DNA of 64,000 nucleotides from Cohnella ginsengisoli (GCF_029525555.1 NZ_JAPDHZ010000006.1:434001-498000); one strand, 5' to 3'; positions 18,453 to 29,078 are shown, counted from the first letter of the stretch. The notes: a model not told the origin generated them from the letters alone. Numbers and translations are program-made.

Positions 18453-20764
18453 ATGAGCGACAGAGAGGCCGGTATATCGCCGCCGCGCCGCGCCTACAGC
18501 TTACTGCCGGGCGAATGGCGGCTCAGCCGCGGGCTCGCCGGCGACCAAGGGCCTTGGCGCGGCGCGATCCTGGGGCTGTGGGTCGCGGGCGGGACCGCTG
18601 CGGGCACGGGCATGCTGGGAGCGCCGACGGGCTTCGGCGCGCCGGTCGATCTCGTGTCGGCGGTATCCGCGCATACGGCGGCGTTCGCTTTTCTCTCGCT
18701 GCTCATCGCCTGGGCGCTGACGTTCGTGCCGCGGCTGTCCGGTCCTTTCGCGACGATCGGCGGGCTGCTGTACACGGGCGCGCTCAGCTTCTTTTTGCTG
18801 TTTTTCAGCGATATGGGGGTCGCCGTGTCGTTTCTATTGGCATGCTCGTATACGTTCGCCGCTGCCATAATAGGCTGGCTCCTTGCCGCAGCGTTCGCGC
18901 GGGGGACCGGCAAACGCCGCCGAGTCGCCTCCATCTGTGCGCTAGCGCTATTAGGCGGCGCGGGCGCATCGGCGGCGGATCCCTCTAACCTGCGGCCGGA
19001 TTGGCTGCGCCACGCTTCGATGGACGACGCCGATTCGGCAGCGGGCGCGGACGGAGGGAGCACCGGAACAGCGGGCGTCGCCTTCCGTCCCCTGGCGGCC
19101 GGCGATCCTTCGCTGCCCGGCAGCTATGCATACGACGCTTTTACTTACGGGAGCGGGACCGGCCGTCGTCCCGACTTCGGCAAGGAGGCGGGGCTGATCT
19201 CGGCGCCTGCGGACGCTTCCGCCTATTTGAAGGACTGGCCGCTGCTTCGAAAATGGTACTGGGGGTTCGGGCCGAAGGAACTTCCGTTGAACGGAAGAGT
19301 GTGGATGCCACGGGGAAACGGCCCATTTCCGCTCGTGCTCATCGTTCACGGCAATCACGCCATGGAGGATTATTCCGACGGAGGCTATGCCTATCTGGGC
19401 GAGCAGCTCGCGAGCCGCGGCTGCGTCGCCGTATCGGTCGACGAGAACTTCCTTAACTATTCCGTCTGGTCGGGCATTCCCGGCCAGGACATGAAGCTGA
19501 GGGCTTGGGTGCTGCTTCGGCATATCGGCCAGCTGCGGGACTTTAACGAAGATCCGGTCTCCCCGCTATTCGGCAAGCTGGATTTGCAAAAAATCTCCCT
19601 TGTCGGCCACTCGCGAGGCGGTCAGGCGGTCGCCATGGCGGCGGATCGCGATGCCTGGTTCGCGGACGACGCGTCCTTGCCCCCGGCGACGGACTATCGG
19701 ATCGTGTCGGTAGCCGCGATCGCGCCGACCGATACGGTCGTGGACGGCAAACAGGCACGCCTTAGCGGCATTTCTTACCTGACGCTGCAGGGCGCGTCCG
19801 ATGCCGACATCAACGACTTTTTCGGGGACAGGCAGTATGCGCGGACGACGTTTGCTACCGGCGGGACTGGAGGAGCCGGTCTTGCGTTTAAGGCGTCCCT
19901 CTACATAGAGGGCGCCAACCACGGGCAATTTAACGAGAGCTGGGGCCGGCGCGACAGCTCGCTTCCGGCGGGACTTTTCCTCCGCAAGCCCGCACTCCGG
20001 GGGGGGAGGAGCAGCGGCGGATCGCCAAGGGCTACCTGACCGCCTTCATGGAGGCGACGCTCAAGGGGGACGACGAGTACGAGCCGCTTTTCGAGGATTA
20101 CCGCTCGGCGGGCGCCTATCTCCCGGCCACGCGGTACGTCAGCCGTTACGAGAGCGGCGCCTTCAATGCTTTGGCCCGGTTCGACGACGAGAATGCCGTC
20201 CCCGAGACGCCTGGCGAAGGCGTAGCCGGGACTTCGTCCACGGGCGTGACCGCAGAAGTCGCCGAGGCGCTCGACAGGCAGCGGCACGGCAAGGGCACGC
20301 ACGGGCTCTCGCTGCAGTGGGCGGCCAACGGCAAATATACGATGACTTGGGCTAACGTTTTTGCGACGGGCGCATCTGCGAACGACCAGGCTGTGCTCTC
20401 CTTCGCGATGGCGGATCTGTCGCTGGATCTGTCGGGGCAAGATGAGGCGCATGACGCTTGGGACATTCGAATCGGCCTTACGGACGCGAGTGGGACTTAC
20501 GCGGAGCTGTCGCTGGCGGACTTTGCGTCGCCGCAGCCGCTTTTCCGCGCCTCGATCACCCGCTTGGGACCGCTAGAGCCGCTCGTTGACGACGGAAAAT
20601 ACCGCGAGCCGTACGAGCCGGTGTTCCAAACCTATCGCTTGCCCCTCAACGCATGGGCGGAGGCGAATCCCGCATTTGCGCCGGATGCCATCGGCGGGCT
20701 TTCTTTCGTTCTGGTCGGCGGCCCCGGCAAAGTGATGCTGGACGATATCGGAATCGGACCTTGA
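18453..20764 (+). CDS. Membrane-anchored large alpha/beta hydrolase, frameshifted
   Basis: The N-terminal 170 residues hold about five hydrophobic segments (GAILGLWVAGGTAAGTGMLG, TAAFAFLSLLIAWALTFVP, LYTGALSFFLLFF, FLLACSYTFAAAIIGWLLA, ASICALALLGGAGASA). An alpha/beta-hydrolase domain follows with VLIVHGNHAMEDYSDGG and nucleophile elbow GHSRGG. A C-terminal beta-rich domain lies beyond the frame break, in 20048-20764. The hydrolase part probably faces outside. The break is at a G8 run, 19999-20006: nine G give LRGGEEQRRIAKGYLTAF, six give LRGEEQ. This is the one site where insertion versus loss is undecided. Substrate unknown; chlorophyllase or PAF-acetylhydrolase-like folds are the nearest I can suggest. 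Confidence 0.7.
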
Positions 20765-20795
20765 CGATCCCGGCATACGAACTGTAATTCGCATG

Positions 20796-20825
20796 TTGAC
20801 AGTTGCCGAGGGGCGGCCGTATACT
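20796..20825 (+). promoter_or_regulatory. Strong sigma-A-type promoter for the nitroreductase gene
   Basis: A consensus TTGACA (20796-20801) and TATACT (20820-20825) are separated by 18 bp. The -10 box overlaps the left arm of an inverted repeat. Confidence 0.75.
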
Positions 20826-20844
20826 GTGTTGGAAGGAACACAGT
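20823..20844. promoter_or_regulatory. Operator-like inverted repeat ACTGTGTT-N6-AACACAGT
   Basis: A perfect 8+8 bp inverted repeat with a 6-bp spacer overlaps the -10 box and predicted start site, the position expected for a repressor. Further single half-sites lie at 20888-20895 (ACTGTGTT, in the leader) and 21583-21590 (AACACAGT, just after the stop). Confidence 0.6.
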
Positions 20845-20931
20845 TGAAAGCCGTCGCCGATACCGCTCCAGCCGGCTCGCGACGTTAACTGTGTTTAAAT
20901 TAGACATAGATCACATAGTGGAGGGAATATC

Positions 20932-21582
20932 ATGAGCGAAACGATTACCCGCGTCGCCGATTATGCCAGCGTCGTCCGGGAACGTCATTCCGTACGGCAA
21001 TACGATCCGAACTGGACGATCTCCGAGGCCGAGCTGAAAGAGATTCTCGCCGAGGCGTCGCTGGCGCCGTCGAGCAGCAATACGCAGTCCTGGCGATTCT
21101 TCGTCTTCCACGACAAGGCGCTTCAACAGAAGCTGCTGCCGATCGCGAACAACCAGCAGCAGGTGGCCGACGCGTCTGCGGTCATCGCGGTGCTCGGGGA
21201 TCGCGAAGGCTTTAAGCGGCTAGGACAAATCAACGATCTCGCGGTTGAAAAGGGCGTTATGACCCGCGAATTCGCCGATCAATACACGGCGCGCGCTATC
21301 GGGATGTACGGCAGCCTGGGCAAAGAAAAGCAGACGCAGATCGCGCTCGTCGACGCCGGGCTCGTGAGCATGCAAATCATGCTGTCGGCCAAAGCGCGCG
21401 GCTACGACACGGTGCCGATGGGCGGCTTTGACGCCGTGCGGCTCGTCGAAGCGTTCGGCATCCCCGAGACGCTCGTGCCGGTCATGCTCATCGCGGTGGG
21501 CAAGGGAACGGCTCCGGGCAGAGCGACGGCACGCCTGCCGCTCGAGGAGATCACGTTCTGGAACGGCCAGGGACTGAACTAA
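20932..21582 (+). CDS. Nitroreductase-family FMN oxidoreductase
   Basis: The 216-residue intact protein has the nitroreductase fold: ERHSVRQYDPNW near the N-terminus for FMN phosphate contact, EASLAPSSSNTQSWRFFVF, and the C-terminal VPMGGFDAVRLVEAFGIPE. Such enzymes use NAD(P)H and FMN to reduce nitro, quinone or related compounds. It has its own strong promoter with an overlapping palindrome and is followed by a terminator, so it is a single-gene unit, probably induced by electrophiles or oxidative stress through a repressor not encoded next to it. A second, more distant nitroreductase lies at 38.8 kb. Confidence 0.92.
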   Translation: MSETITRVADYASVVRERHSVRQYDPNWTISEAELKEILAEASLAPSSSNTQSWRFFVFHDKALQQKLLPIANNQQQVADASAVIAVLGDREGFKRLGQINDLAVEKGVMTREFADQYTARAIGMYGSLGKEKQTQIALVDAGLVSMQIMLSAKARGYDTVPMGGFDAVRLVEAFGIPETLVPVMLIAVGKGTAPGRATARLPLEEITFWNGQGLN

Positions 21583-21604
21583 AACACAGTCTAGCATCGA
21601 CAAG

Positions 21605-21633
21605 GACGAAGCGGCTCGCTGCTTCGTCTTTTT
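21605..21633 (+). terminator. Terminator after the nitroreductase gene
   Basis: GACGAAGC (21605-21612) pairs with GCTTCGTC (21621-21628), followed by five T. Confidence 0.8.
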
Positions 21634-21956
21634 GCGCTCGGCCACAGGCTTCGCATGCCAACCCTTCGGCAACGATAGGCGGAAGGGGAAGCGGGTTGGC
21701 GCAAACGGGAATTGCGGGATATCCCGCAATAACAGGGCTCCTCAGTCCGTCCGCTACGCGCGAGTGTACCAACAACAGGCCGCAGGCGGCCTTTTTCGTG
21801 CGTAAAAATCCGGTTAAGCGGCTGTTAAGCGCTATGATGCAAAATAGAGAAGGAAACCGCGGGGGGCCGGAAGGGGAACCGGCGCGCGGGGGAAGAAGCG
21901 ATAAAAGGCTACCTATAATAGTCGATCGGAATTACAATAGAGTATAAACGACAAAG
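21634..21956. other. Intergenic region before the hybrid sensor kinase
   Basis: No supported gene. It contains the short inverted repeat TTGCGGGATATCCCGCAA and a terminator-like hairpin GGCCG-CAGG-CGGCC with T5 (21778-21796), which may mark a short unrecognised transcript. Confidence 0.4.
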
Positions 21957-24900
21957 TTGTTAAACAACGGATTAAATTCGACGGCGGGCGCGGTGAAGAA
22001 CGTGAGCGTGCAAGGCATCAAGAACATAACGGGCGGACTCGACCGGTTCCTCATCGGCCTCGCGATCGTCGTCATTCTCCTGGGCGCCGCGATGTTCGAA
22101 ATGAATCAGTCCAGCCATGGCGGTCGGCATGCGAAGCAGGGAACGCTCGACCTGTCCGATTGGGACTTCCGGTCCGACGGAACGGTAAGGCTGAGCGGAG
22201 AGTGGGAGTTCTATCCGGACCGGCTGCTGACGCCCGCCGACTTCGCCGGCGGCAGGCAGCCTGCGGGCAAGCGGTATATCCAGGTTCCGGGCGTATGGAA
22301 CGGCGAGGACATGAAGGGCTACGGCTACGCGACCTATCGCTTGTCCATCCGCATCAAGCCGACCGATCGGACGTTGGCCATACACAAGCAGGTCATCCGA
22401 TTCGCGGACCGGATGTACGTCGACGGCAAAGAGCTGGCATCCTCGGGCTCGCCGGGCATGTCCCGCAAGGGCTACGAGCCTGGCAACTTCCCCTACACCG
22501 TCTCGTTCGTCGTGCCGGACGATCGTATCGACCTGCTGATCCAAGTCGCGAACTACGACTATCCGACAGGCGGCATCGCGCTGCCCCTGCGGCTCGGACT
22601 GTCCGACGACGTTCAGATGTCCAGGGCGGCGCAGACGATGTTCGAGTGGGCGGGCGCGATCATTTTTCTCCTGTTCGGCATCTTTTCGCTGTTGCTGTAT
22701 TTCTTTTTTCAGCGGCGTCTGCCCTTTCTATCGTTCGGCTTGTTCTTCCTGTGCTTTGCCGTGCTGATCGTCATGAACGGACAGCGCATGCTGTTCCAGC
22801 TGCTGTCCGACATGCCCTTCGAGATCATGTGGAAAATCAAGGACTTGTCCGTCCTGCTCGCGATTCCGTTTCTTAACGTGTACACGGCGTATGCTTACGC
22901 GACCGGATTCGCCCGGCGTCTGCTGCTCTATCCCGCTGGGGCGATCGGGCTGTTCTGCCTCTTCATCGTCTGGGTTCCGTACCGCATGTACGCGCCTGCG
23001 CTGGGCGCGATCATGCTGGCGTTCATACTGCTGCTCATGGCGCTTGTCCTGTTCACGCTTGGTCAATACCGCAAGTCGGCGGCAAGCTCGAAGCGGGAGA
23101 TCAAGATGTACTTGATGGCGCTGGTGTCTCTGCTGATGCTGCTGATCAGCTCCGCTTTCTTGAACCAGGGCGACGGCACGTTCCTGCCGTCCATTTTGTC
23201 CGACGTGCTGGGGCTCTCGTTCGTCATCTTTATCGTGGCGATGCTCGCGCAAAACTATTTCTCGACCTACCAGTCGATGGCCAAGCTCACGGCGGAGCTG
23301 CAAGCGGCCAACCAGCTGAAGGACGAATTCCTGCTGCGGACGTCCTACGAGCTGAACACGCCGCTGCAAGGGATCATGAACCTGTCCCAGTCGCTCCTCG
23401 ACAGCTCCGCGCAGCTGCCGAAGGACAGGCGCGTCGGGAGCCGGGACAAGCTCCAGATCATCCGCAATACCGCCTATCGAATGTCCAACCTGGTCAACGA
23501 CATCATCGATCTTACCCGGATCAAGGACGGCCACCTGGAGGTCGCGCTCAAGCCGGTGGATCTGGTCGCCTGCGTGGCGATCGCCTTCGAGGTGAACGGG
23601 TTCCTGGCGCGGGAGAAGTCCGTGCGGCTCGAGCACCGCCTGAATCCGGAGAGCCGCTACGCGACGGCGGACGAGAATCGGCTCATGCAGGTGCTGTCCA
23701 ATCTGCTCGACTACAGCATGAAGTTCGACGATCTGACGGCGATCCTGGTGAGCGGCCACAGGCGGAACGATATGTCCGTGCTTCAGATCGAAGCGATCGT
23801 CTGGGGCGCCGGGATCACGGCGGACTCGAAGTCCCGCCAGCCGGGGTTCTACGGCGCCAACCTGGCCGCGGCGATCGAGCTCACGCGGCTGATGGGGGGC
23901 GAGATGCGCCTGCTGCCGGGCGAACAGCAGCGCGGCAGCGTCATCTTCGAGCTCGTCCTGCCGATGGCCAAGCCGCCGAACCCCGACCGCGACGGCGCCA
24001 TCTTAAGGGAGATCGGGGGAGCGGACGCAGTCCGGACCGACCTCGCAGGGGCCGGCAGGCGGCGTCTATACCGTCCTCGTCGTCGAGGAGGAGCCGCTTC
24101 ACCTGGAGCTGATGGTGAATCTGCTCGTCAGCGAAGGCTACCGGGTGCTGACCGCCCGCTCGGGCGAAGAGGCGATGGAGCGGCTTGAAGGCAGCGCCCG
24201 GCCCGACATCGTGCTGCTCGACGTGCTGCTGCACGGGGGCGGCAGCTATGAGATCAGCCGCAAGATCCGCCGGCAGTATACGCCGATCGAGCTCCCGCTG
24301 TTGTTCGTCGCGGCGCGGACGACGCCGGCGGACGTCGAAGCCGGGCTGGCTGCCGGCGGCAACGACTTCATCTCCAAGCCGCTCGACGCTTCGGAGGTCC
24401 GGGTACGCATCCGCACCCAGCTGGCCATGAAGCGGCTCGCGAAGGAAGCGACCGCGAGCGAGATGGCGTTTCTTCAATCGCAGATCAAGCCGCACTTCCT
24501 CTACAACGCGCTCGGCACGATCATGTCGCTCTGTTATACGGACGGCCCGCGCGCGGGCGAGCTGCTGGCGGTGCTCAGCAAGTATTTGCGGATTATTTTC
24601 CACGAGGATCATAAGGAAGAAAGCGTTCTGCTATATAAGGAAATCGAGCTGGTTCGCGCCTACGTGGACATCGAAAAGGAACGATTCGGCAATCGCCTCG
24701 CCGTCGAGATCGACGTGGACGAGCGGCTCATGTCCTTCAAGGTCATGCCGCTGACGATCCAGCCCCTCGTCGAGAATGCGATCCGTCATGGCGTCGCCAA
24801 GAAGCTGAACGGCGGACGGGTGCTGCTGTCGGTACAGCGGCGCGGCGCTGAGGTGGAGATCGTCGTCGAGGACAACGGCGTCGGCATGGCCGAGCGACAA

Positions 24901-25062
24901 GTGCGGGATCTGATGGATGCCGCCATGGACGCGTCTGACGGCGTCGGGTTCGCCAATATCGCCAAGCGCCTCAGCCATCTCAACGGCAGCCGGCCGCTCA
25001 TCGAGAGCGCACCGGACGTCGGGACGCGAATCACCATCAGGCTGCCGATCAAAGACGACTAG
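21957..25062 (+). CDS. Hybrid sensor: 7TMR-DISM-like input, degenerate kinase, REC and LytS-type histidine kinase, frameshifted
   Basis: Repaired length is about 1034 residues. Order: N-terminal helix; extracellular sandwich domain (about 60-225, SGEWEFYPDRLL, VPGVWNGEDMKGYGYATY); seven membrane helices; a HisKA/HATPase-like part; a REC domain (VLVVEEEPLHLELMVNLLV, DIVLLDVLLHGGG, FISKPLD); and a LytS-type kinase with phospho-His in LQSQIKPHFLYN and an intact ATP site (VENAIRHG, DNGVGM). The first kinase lacks key residues: the H-box reads TSYELNTPL with Tyr for His, and G1 reads VWGAGI. The frame breaks at G5, 24015-24019; four G join the halves through EIGERTQSGPTSQGPAGGVY. The start (TTG 21957 or GTG 21993) is uncertain. 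The cognate regulator follows by 18 bases. Confidence 0.8.
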
Positions 25063-25080
25063 CGAGAGGAGGGAATCATC

Positions 25081-26241
25081 ATGATCACCGCATTGTTGGC
25101 GGACGACGAAGCGCATGCGCTCAGCCTGCTGGAGCTGCTGCTCCACCAGACGGGCGAGGTGAAGGTCATCGGACGCTGCGGCAACGGCATCGATGCGATC
25201 GCGCAGATCGCGCGCCTCAAGCCCGACGTCGCTTTCCTGGATATCGAGATGCCCGGCATGAACGGACTGGAGGTGGCGGAACGGCTAGGCTCGTCGGCTT
25301 GCGATACGCAGGTCGTATTCGTGACGGCCTACGACCGGTATGCCGTCTCCGCATTCGAAAACGACGCGCTCGATTATTTGCTCAAGCCGCTCGAAGTGGA
25401 TCGGCTCAACCGGACCGTCGGCCGCGTGAAGCGGGCGGTCGCCCGCAAGAAGTCCGAAGCGCCCGAGCAGGCGGACGCGGGGAAGGTTGCGGCGGACAAG
25501 CCGCCCGCGGAGCTGCAAGTGCAGCTGCTCGGCGAGATTCAAGTATCCGTAGAGGGCCGGGGAAGGCTCAAGTGGCGGACCTCCAAGGAAAAAGAGTTGT
25601 TCGCCTACCTCGCCGTCCACTACGGCAGTCGAATCCATCGCGACGTGCTGCTCGACGAGCTGTGGCCCGACGAGCATTACCAGAAGGCCAAAGTCTATTT
25701 GCATACGTGCGTAAGCTACTTGCGCCGCGACTTCCGCCAACTGGGCATGGAGGACGCCGTCATCTACGAGGACGAGAAGTACTCGCTGGCGCCGCAGCTC
25801 GAGCGCTCGGACTACCGGGAGTTCGTCGACGCGGCGGCCGGTCTCCTGCAGCCGGGCGGCAGCAACGCGGAGCAGCTCGAGCGCACGGTGAACTTGTACA
25901 GCGGACGGTTGTTCCGCAGCGAAGATTACCAATGGGCGGACGACGAGATCCGGCATACCGAGGCGGCCATCGAAGCGCAACTGCTCAGGCTGACCCAGCT
26001 CTACGAGGAGCAGCGGGATTACGGACGGATGATCGCCGCGGGGCGCAGGCTGCTGCAGCATTCTCCTTACAACGAGGAAGCCTACCGTATTTTGATGAAA
26101 GCCTACGCGGGCAGCGGCAAGCACGACGAGGTGTACCGCGTGTACGAGGAGATGGAGCGCAGGCTCGACGAGCTGCAGATCCAGGCGTCGGACATGACGG
26201 TGAGCCTGTACGAGGGCTTGAGGGTACGGAAACGGGGATAA
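25081..26241 (+). CDS. Response regulator with REC, winged-helix and BTAD domains (SARP-like)
   Basis: The 386-residue intact protein has REC at 1-120 (phospho-acceptor Asp54 in VAFLDIEMPG, Lys in LLKPLEVDRL). A charged linker precedes a winged-helix DNA-binding domain (VQLLGEIQVSVEGRG, KEKELFAYLAVHYG, DVLLDELWPDEHYQKAKVYL). A C-terminal BTAD helical repeat follows (NLYSGRLFRSEDYQWADDEI, LLQHSPYNEEAYRILMKAYA). This architecture is known from Paenibacillus regulators that pair with 7TMR-DISM kinases. It lies 18 bases after the hybrid kinase, with AGAGGAGGG as ribosome site, so the two form one signalling unit. Target genes are not apparent. Confidence 0.92.
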   Translation: MITALLADDEAHALSLLELLLHQTGEVKVIGRCGNGIDAIAQIARLKPDVAFLDIEMPGMNGLEVAERLGSSACDTQVVFVTAYDRYAVSAFENDALDYLLKPLEVDRLNRTVGRVKRAVARKKSEAPEQADAGKVAADKPPAELQVQLLGEIQVSVEGRGRLKWRTSKEKELFAYLAVHYGSRIHRDVLLDELWPDEHYQKAKVYLHTCVSYLRRDFRQLGMEDAVIYEDEKYSLAPQLERSDYREFVDAAAGLLQPGGSNAEQLERTVNLYSGRLFRSEDYQWADDEIRHTEAAIEAQLLRLTQLYEEQRDYGRMIAAGRRLLQHSPYNEEAYRILMKAYAGSGKHDEVYRVYEEMERRLDELQIQASDMTVSLYEGLRVRKRG

Positions 26242-26597
26242 GAGAGCGGCTGCCGGCAAAGGCGGGGTGCCGCTCTTCGGCCTCAATTTTAAGCGGAGCT
26301 TCAGGTTGCGCTCATGAACGCTTAAGCAGGGGAGGATAAGATGATCTCAACCCCCCCCCCTTTGATATAGCAAGAACCCTTGGACCCGCGGCGACGCGGG
26401 TCACTTTTTTTGTCACGGCGGCGGCGCAAGCGTTGGTGTCTGATTAGAATCACATTACAGTAACCGCGCTTTTCTCGCTTGGCGCCTTTGAGCGAATGGT
26501 AAGCGCGAATTCTGCGGTTAGATGCACGGACGAAGGTAGAATCAAAATAGCGTGAAACGGAACTGCGGACGGCGCAGCTCCGTTTCTGTCGACAAGA
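26242..26597. other. Intergenic region with a mini-ORF, C10 run and terminator
   Basis: No conventional gene. After a hairpin (AGAGCGGC/GCCGCTCT, 26243-26276) there is GGAGG (26331-26335) and a nine-codon frame ATG-TAG (26341-26370) spanning a C10 run, then a terminator. The rest (26412-26597) shows nothing. Confidence 0.4.
26384..26411 (+). terminator. Rho-independent terminator
   Basis: ACCCGCG (26384-26390), loop GCGA, CGCGGGT (26395-26401), then a T7 tract. It may end the kinase/regulator operon or a short transcript carrying the mini-ORF at 26341. Confidence 0.8.
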
Positions 26598-27750
26598 CTA
26601 GTCACCGCTGCCGACCTTTCGCTCGTACAGACTCGCGCTCCAGCTCGGGCCGTCGAAGCGGCCGCAATATTGCAGCCCTTGACGCGCGTAGTACGCGTTC
26701 AGCGAGGGATTGTCGGCCATGCAGTCGAGACGCAGCCAGGCTCTCCCCTTCTGCGAGATGATGCTTTCCGCGTGCAGCAGCAGGAGACGGCCGATCCCGA
26801 GCCCCTTGCAGTCTCGCGCCACGGCCAGGCGGTGGACGTAACCCGCGTCCATATGGAACAGCGGTCCCCAGATCCCCTCTTCATGGTCCCAGTTGATCGA
26901 AAACGCGCCGACGAGTTTTCCTTGCAGATACGCAGCGTAGACATTCTGCTCGCGGAACAGCATCTCCATGTTCGCGGGCGAGAACATATCCGCGTGCCAC
27001 TGCCGGATGCCTTTGGCGTCCTGAATCCATTCGACGGCTCCAAGATACAGCGTCCGCAGCGCTTCGGCGTCGTCCGTTGTCGCAGGCCGGATGTCCAGTT
27101 CGGGCGAAGCCGCCGTTTCGCCGTCCGAATCGGATTCCGCCCCGCCGAGCGATTCGGACGGCTGCCGCTGCCACGCATATTCCAGCATCGACGCCGAAGC
27201 GAGCGCCCGCTCGATCCCGAATAGCCGGGAGACGACGTGCAATGCCGCGTCCATTCCCGTCGTGACGCCGCCGGACATGACGAACTTGCCGTTGTCGACG
27301 TATCGGACGTCCCGCACGATCGTCGCGCTCGCCGGCGCGGCCGCCTCAAGCAGATCGAATGCCCTGCGGTTCGTGGTGATCCGCATGCCCTCCAGCAGGC
27401 CGGCCTTCGCGAGCAGCAGCGCGCCGGTGCAGACCGACAGGACGATCTCGGCGGACCGCGCGGACGCCCCGATCCAATTCACGAGCCGCTCGTTATGCAT
27501 CTCCTTCCGCGAGCCCAGGCCGCCGGGAACGACCAGGAGGTCCGGCGCAGGGCAATCGGACAGGCTATACCGTGGCTCGACGACCACGCCGCTCACGGTC
27601 GTTACGGATGCGCCGCTTTCTCCGACCGTATAAACGTGCAGATCCTTCCCCCCAATCGCTGGAAACCGCGAACACATCGAGCGGACCCGCCACATCCAGC
27701 GTATCGACGCCCTCGTAAATCAGTACCGCCACGTTCCTCGCACGCTTCAT
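26598..27750 (-). CDS. DJ-1/PfpI (GATase1-like) domain fused to a GNAT acetyltransferase, frameshifted
   Basis: The repaired protein has about 383 residues. Residues 1-195 resemble DJ-1/PfpI proteins of the AraC-associated type (VAVLIYEGVDTLDVAGPLDV, PDLLVVPGGLGSRKE) with nucleophile-elbow cysteine in SVCTGALLLAKAGLLEG. Residues about 215-383 are a GNAT domain (IRPATTDDAEALRTLY, VHRLAVARDCKGLGIGRLLL, LRLDCMADNPSLNAYYARQG) with the acetyl-CoA loop. Both domains look complete, and the joint sequence is read without a stop, so the fusion is not caused by the frame break, which lies earlier at C6, 27648-27653 (five restore DWGKDLHVYTVGESG). Substrates are unknown; detoxification or small-molecule modification is a guess. 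Confidence 0.78.
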
Positions 27751-27931
27751 CCTCCGCCAGCTCCTTTTTTCGAAAAATAAAAAAAAGCATTTGACCTTAT
27801 GATCAAATACTTCGCCCAGGCGATCGGCCTATGAAGGACGCGCTCCCCCGCAGTACGCTGCGTCGATTCGCCAGTCGCGCGCCCCATGAATCCTTATTGC
27901 CTATTATAAGCCGGCGCGCCGCGCAATCAAG

Positions 27932-28920
27932 CTATTCTTCGTGAACGATCTCGCCCGTGCGAGACAGATCGTAGCCTGGAATCGCGGCCAGCTCCCGTTG
28001 GAACAAGTCGGAGCGCAGACCGGCGAGCAGCCCTTCGATCCAAGGGAAGTTGGCCGGCGTCTTCAGCGCGACCAGGTCGTAGCTCTCCTGGATGAGGGGG
28101 GATGAAGCCGATGCGTCCGACGATCGCAGCCGCCTTCTCGATCCCGACGCCGAAGTCGGCTTCCCCGGACGCGACCTTCGCGGCTACGGCCATGTGGCTC
28201 GTCAGCTCGTCCGCATATCCGGCAAGGCCGCTCGCCCGGATGCCGCGCACCCGGAGCTGCTCCTCGAGCAGCACGCGAGCGCCTGCGCCTCGCTCGCGGT
28301 TAGCCAGCCGGAGGCCGGGCCGCGCCAGATCCGCCCAGTCCGCGAGCCCGAGCGGATTGCCTTGCTGGACGTACAAGCCGGCTGTCCGGCTGAGCAGGCG
28401 CACGACCATATAAGGCGCGCCGATCAGGATGCGGCGTATGTACGGCAGGTTGTACTCGCCGGTGTCTCCGTCGTACAAATGAGTGCTGACGATGTCCGCT
28501 TCGCCGCGGTACATCGCGATCAGGCTGTCGAGGCTGCCCGCGTAGGCGCGCAGCGGCCGCACGCCGCCGGCGTTCGGATTGCGCTCGAGATGCTTGGCGA
28601 GCAGGTCGAGGCTTATGTCCTGGCCCGTGATGACCAGCGGCCGGGTCGCCGAAGCGACGGACTGCCGCGCAGGCGCCGCGCCGCGCGTCCCCGCTTCCGC
28701 TGAACCGGCTGCGATCGGACGGTGCGGGTACTGTTCCTGCGAAGCCGGAGAGCGCATGCGATGCTTGTAGGCTTCCAGGTCGGCGGCGTCTACGCGCATC
28801 TGCTTGCCTACCCGGTAGGAGGGCAATTCGCCCTTTTTTGATCAGATCGTAGACGGTCAGCTTCGATATTTTGAGCATTTGAGCGATCTCTTCGGTCGTA
28901 TATGAGATACTGGCGGTCAT
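27932..28920 (-). CDS. HTH (excisionase/MerR-type) plus periplasmic-binding-like domain regulator of the molybdate locus, two frameshifts
   Basis: The repaired protein has about 328 residues. The N-terminus is an excisionase-type HTH (SYTTEEIAQMLKISKLTVYD). A linker precedes a ligand-binding domain of the PBP/LysR-substrate type (PLVITGQDISLDLLAKHLER, AMYRGEADIVSTHLYDGDTG, KVASGEADFGVGIEKAA). This matches one-component regulators related to molybdate/tungstate-binding domains. It is divergent from modA, which supports a role in molybdate-dependent control. Frame breaks: T6 at 28834-28839 (five give KKGELPSYRVGKQMRVDA) and G6 at 28096-28101 (five give GFIPLIQESYDLVALKTP). The repaired C-terminus ends at 27932. 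Anion specificity is inferred from context. Confidence 0.78.
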
Positions 28921-29000
28921 ATCGGGCAAGCTCCTTATGGGCGAGGATCTTAGATTTGTCTATTGTAACATAACGTTCGAACAAACCGCCGCCATAGACG

Positions 29001-29029
29001 TTTACAGTTAATGTTTGGTTATATATAAT
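29001..29029 (+). promoter_or_regulatory. Promoter for modA-modB
   Basis: TTTACA (29001-29006) and a perfect TATAAT (29024-29029) are separated by 17 bp, about 50 bases before the modA start and within the divergent region shared with the regulator. Confidence 0.7.
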
Positions 29030-29078
29030 GATTTTTAATTATAAATAGATATAAATGATAGGGGCGGATGGGGCTGCT

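Noticed and set aside
28300..28929. A separate 209-residue gene beside the molybdate regulator
   Set aside because: Only its first 35 residues look like protein; the rest is the shifted frame of the regulator after the T6 run at 28834.
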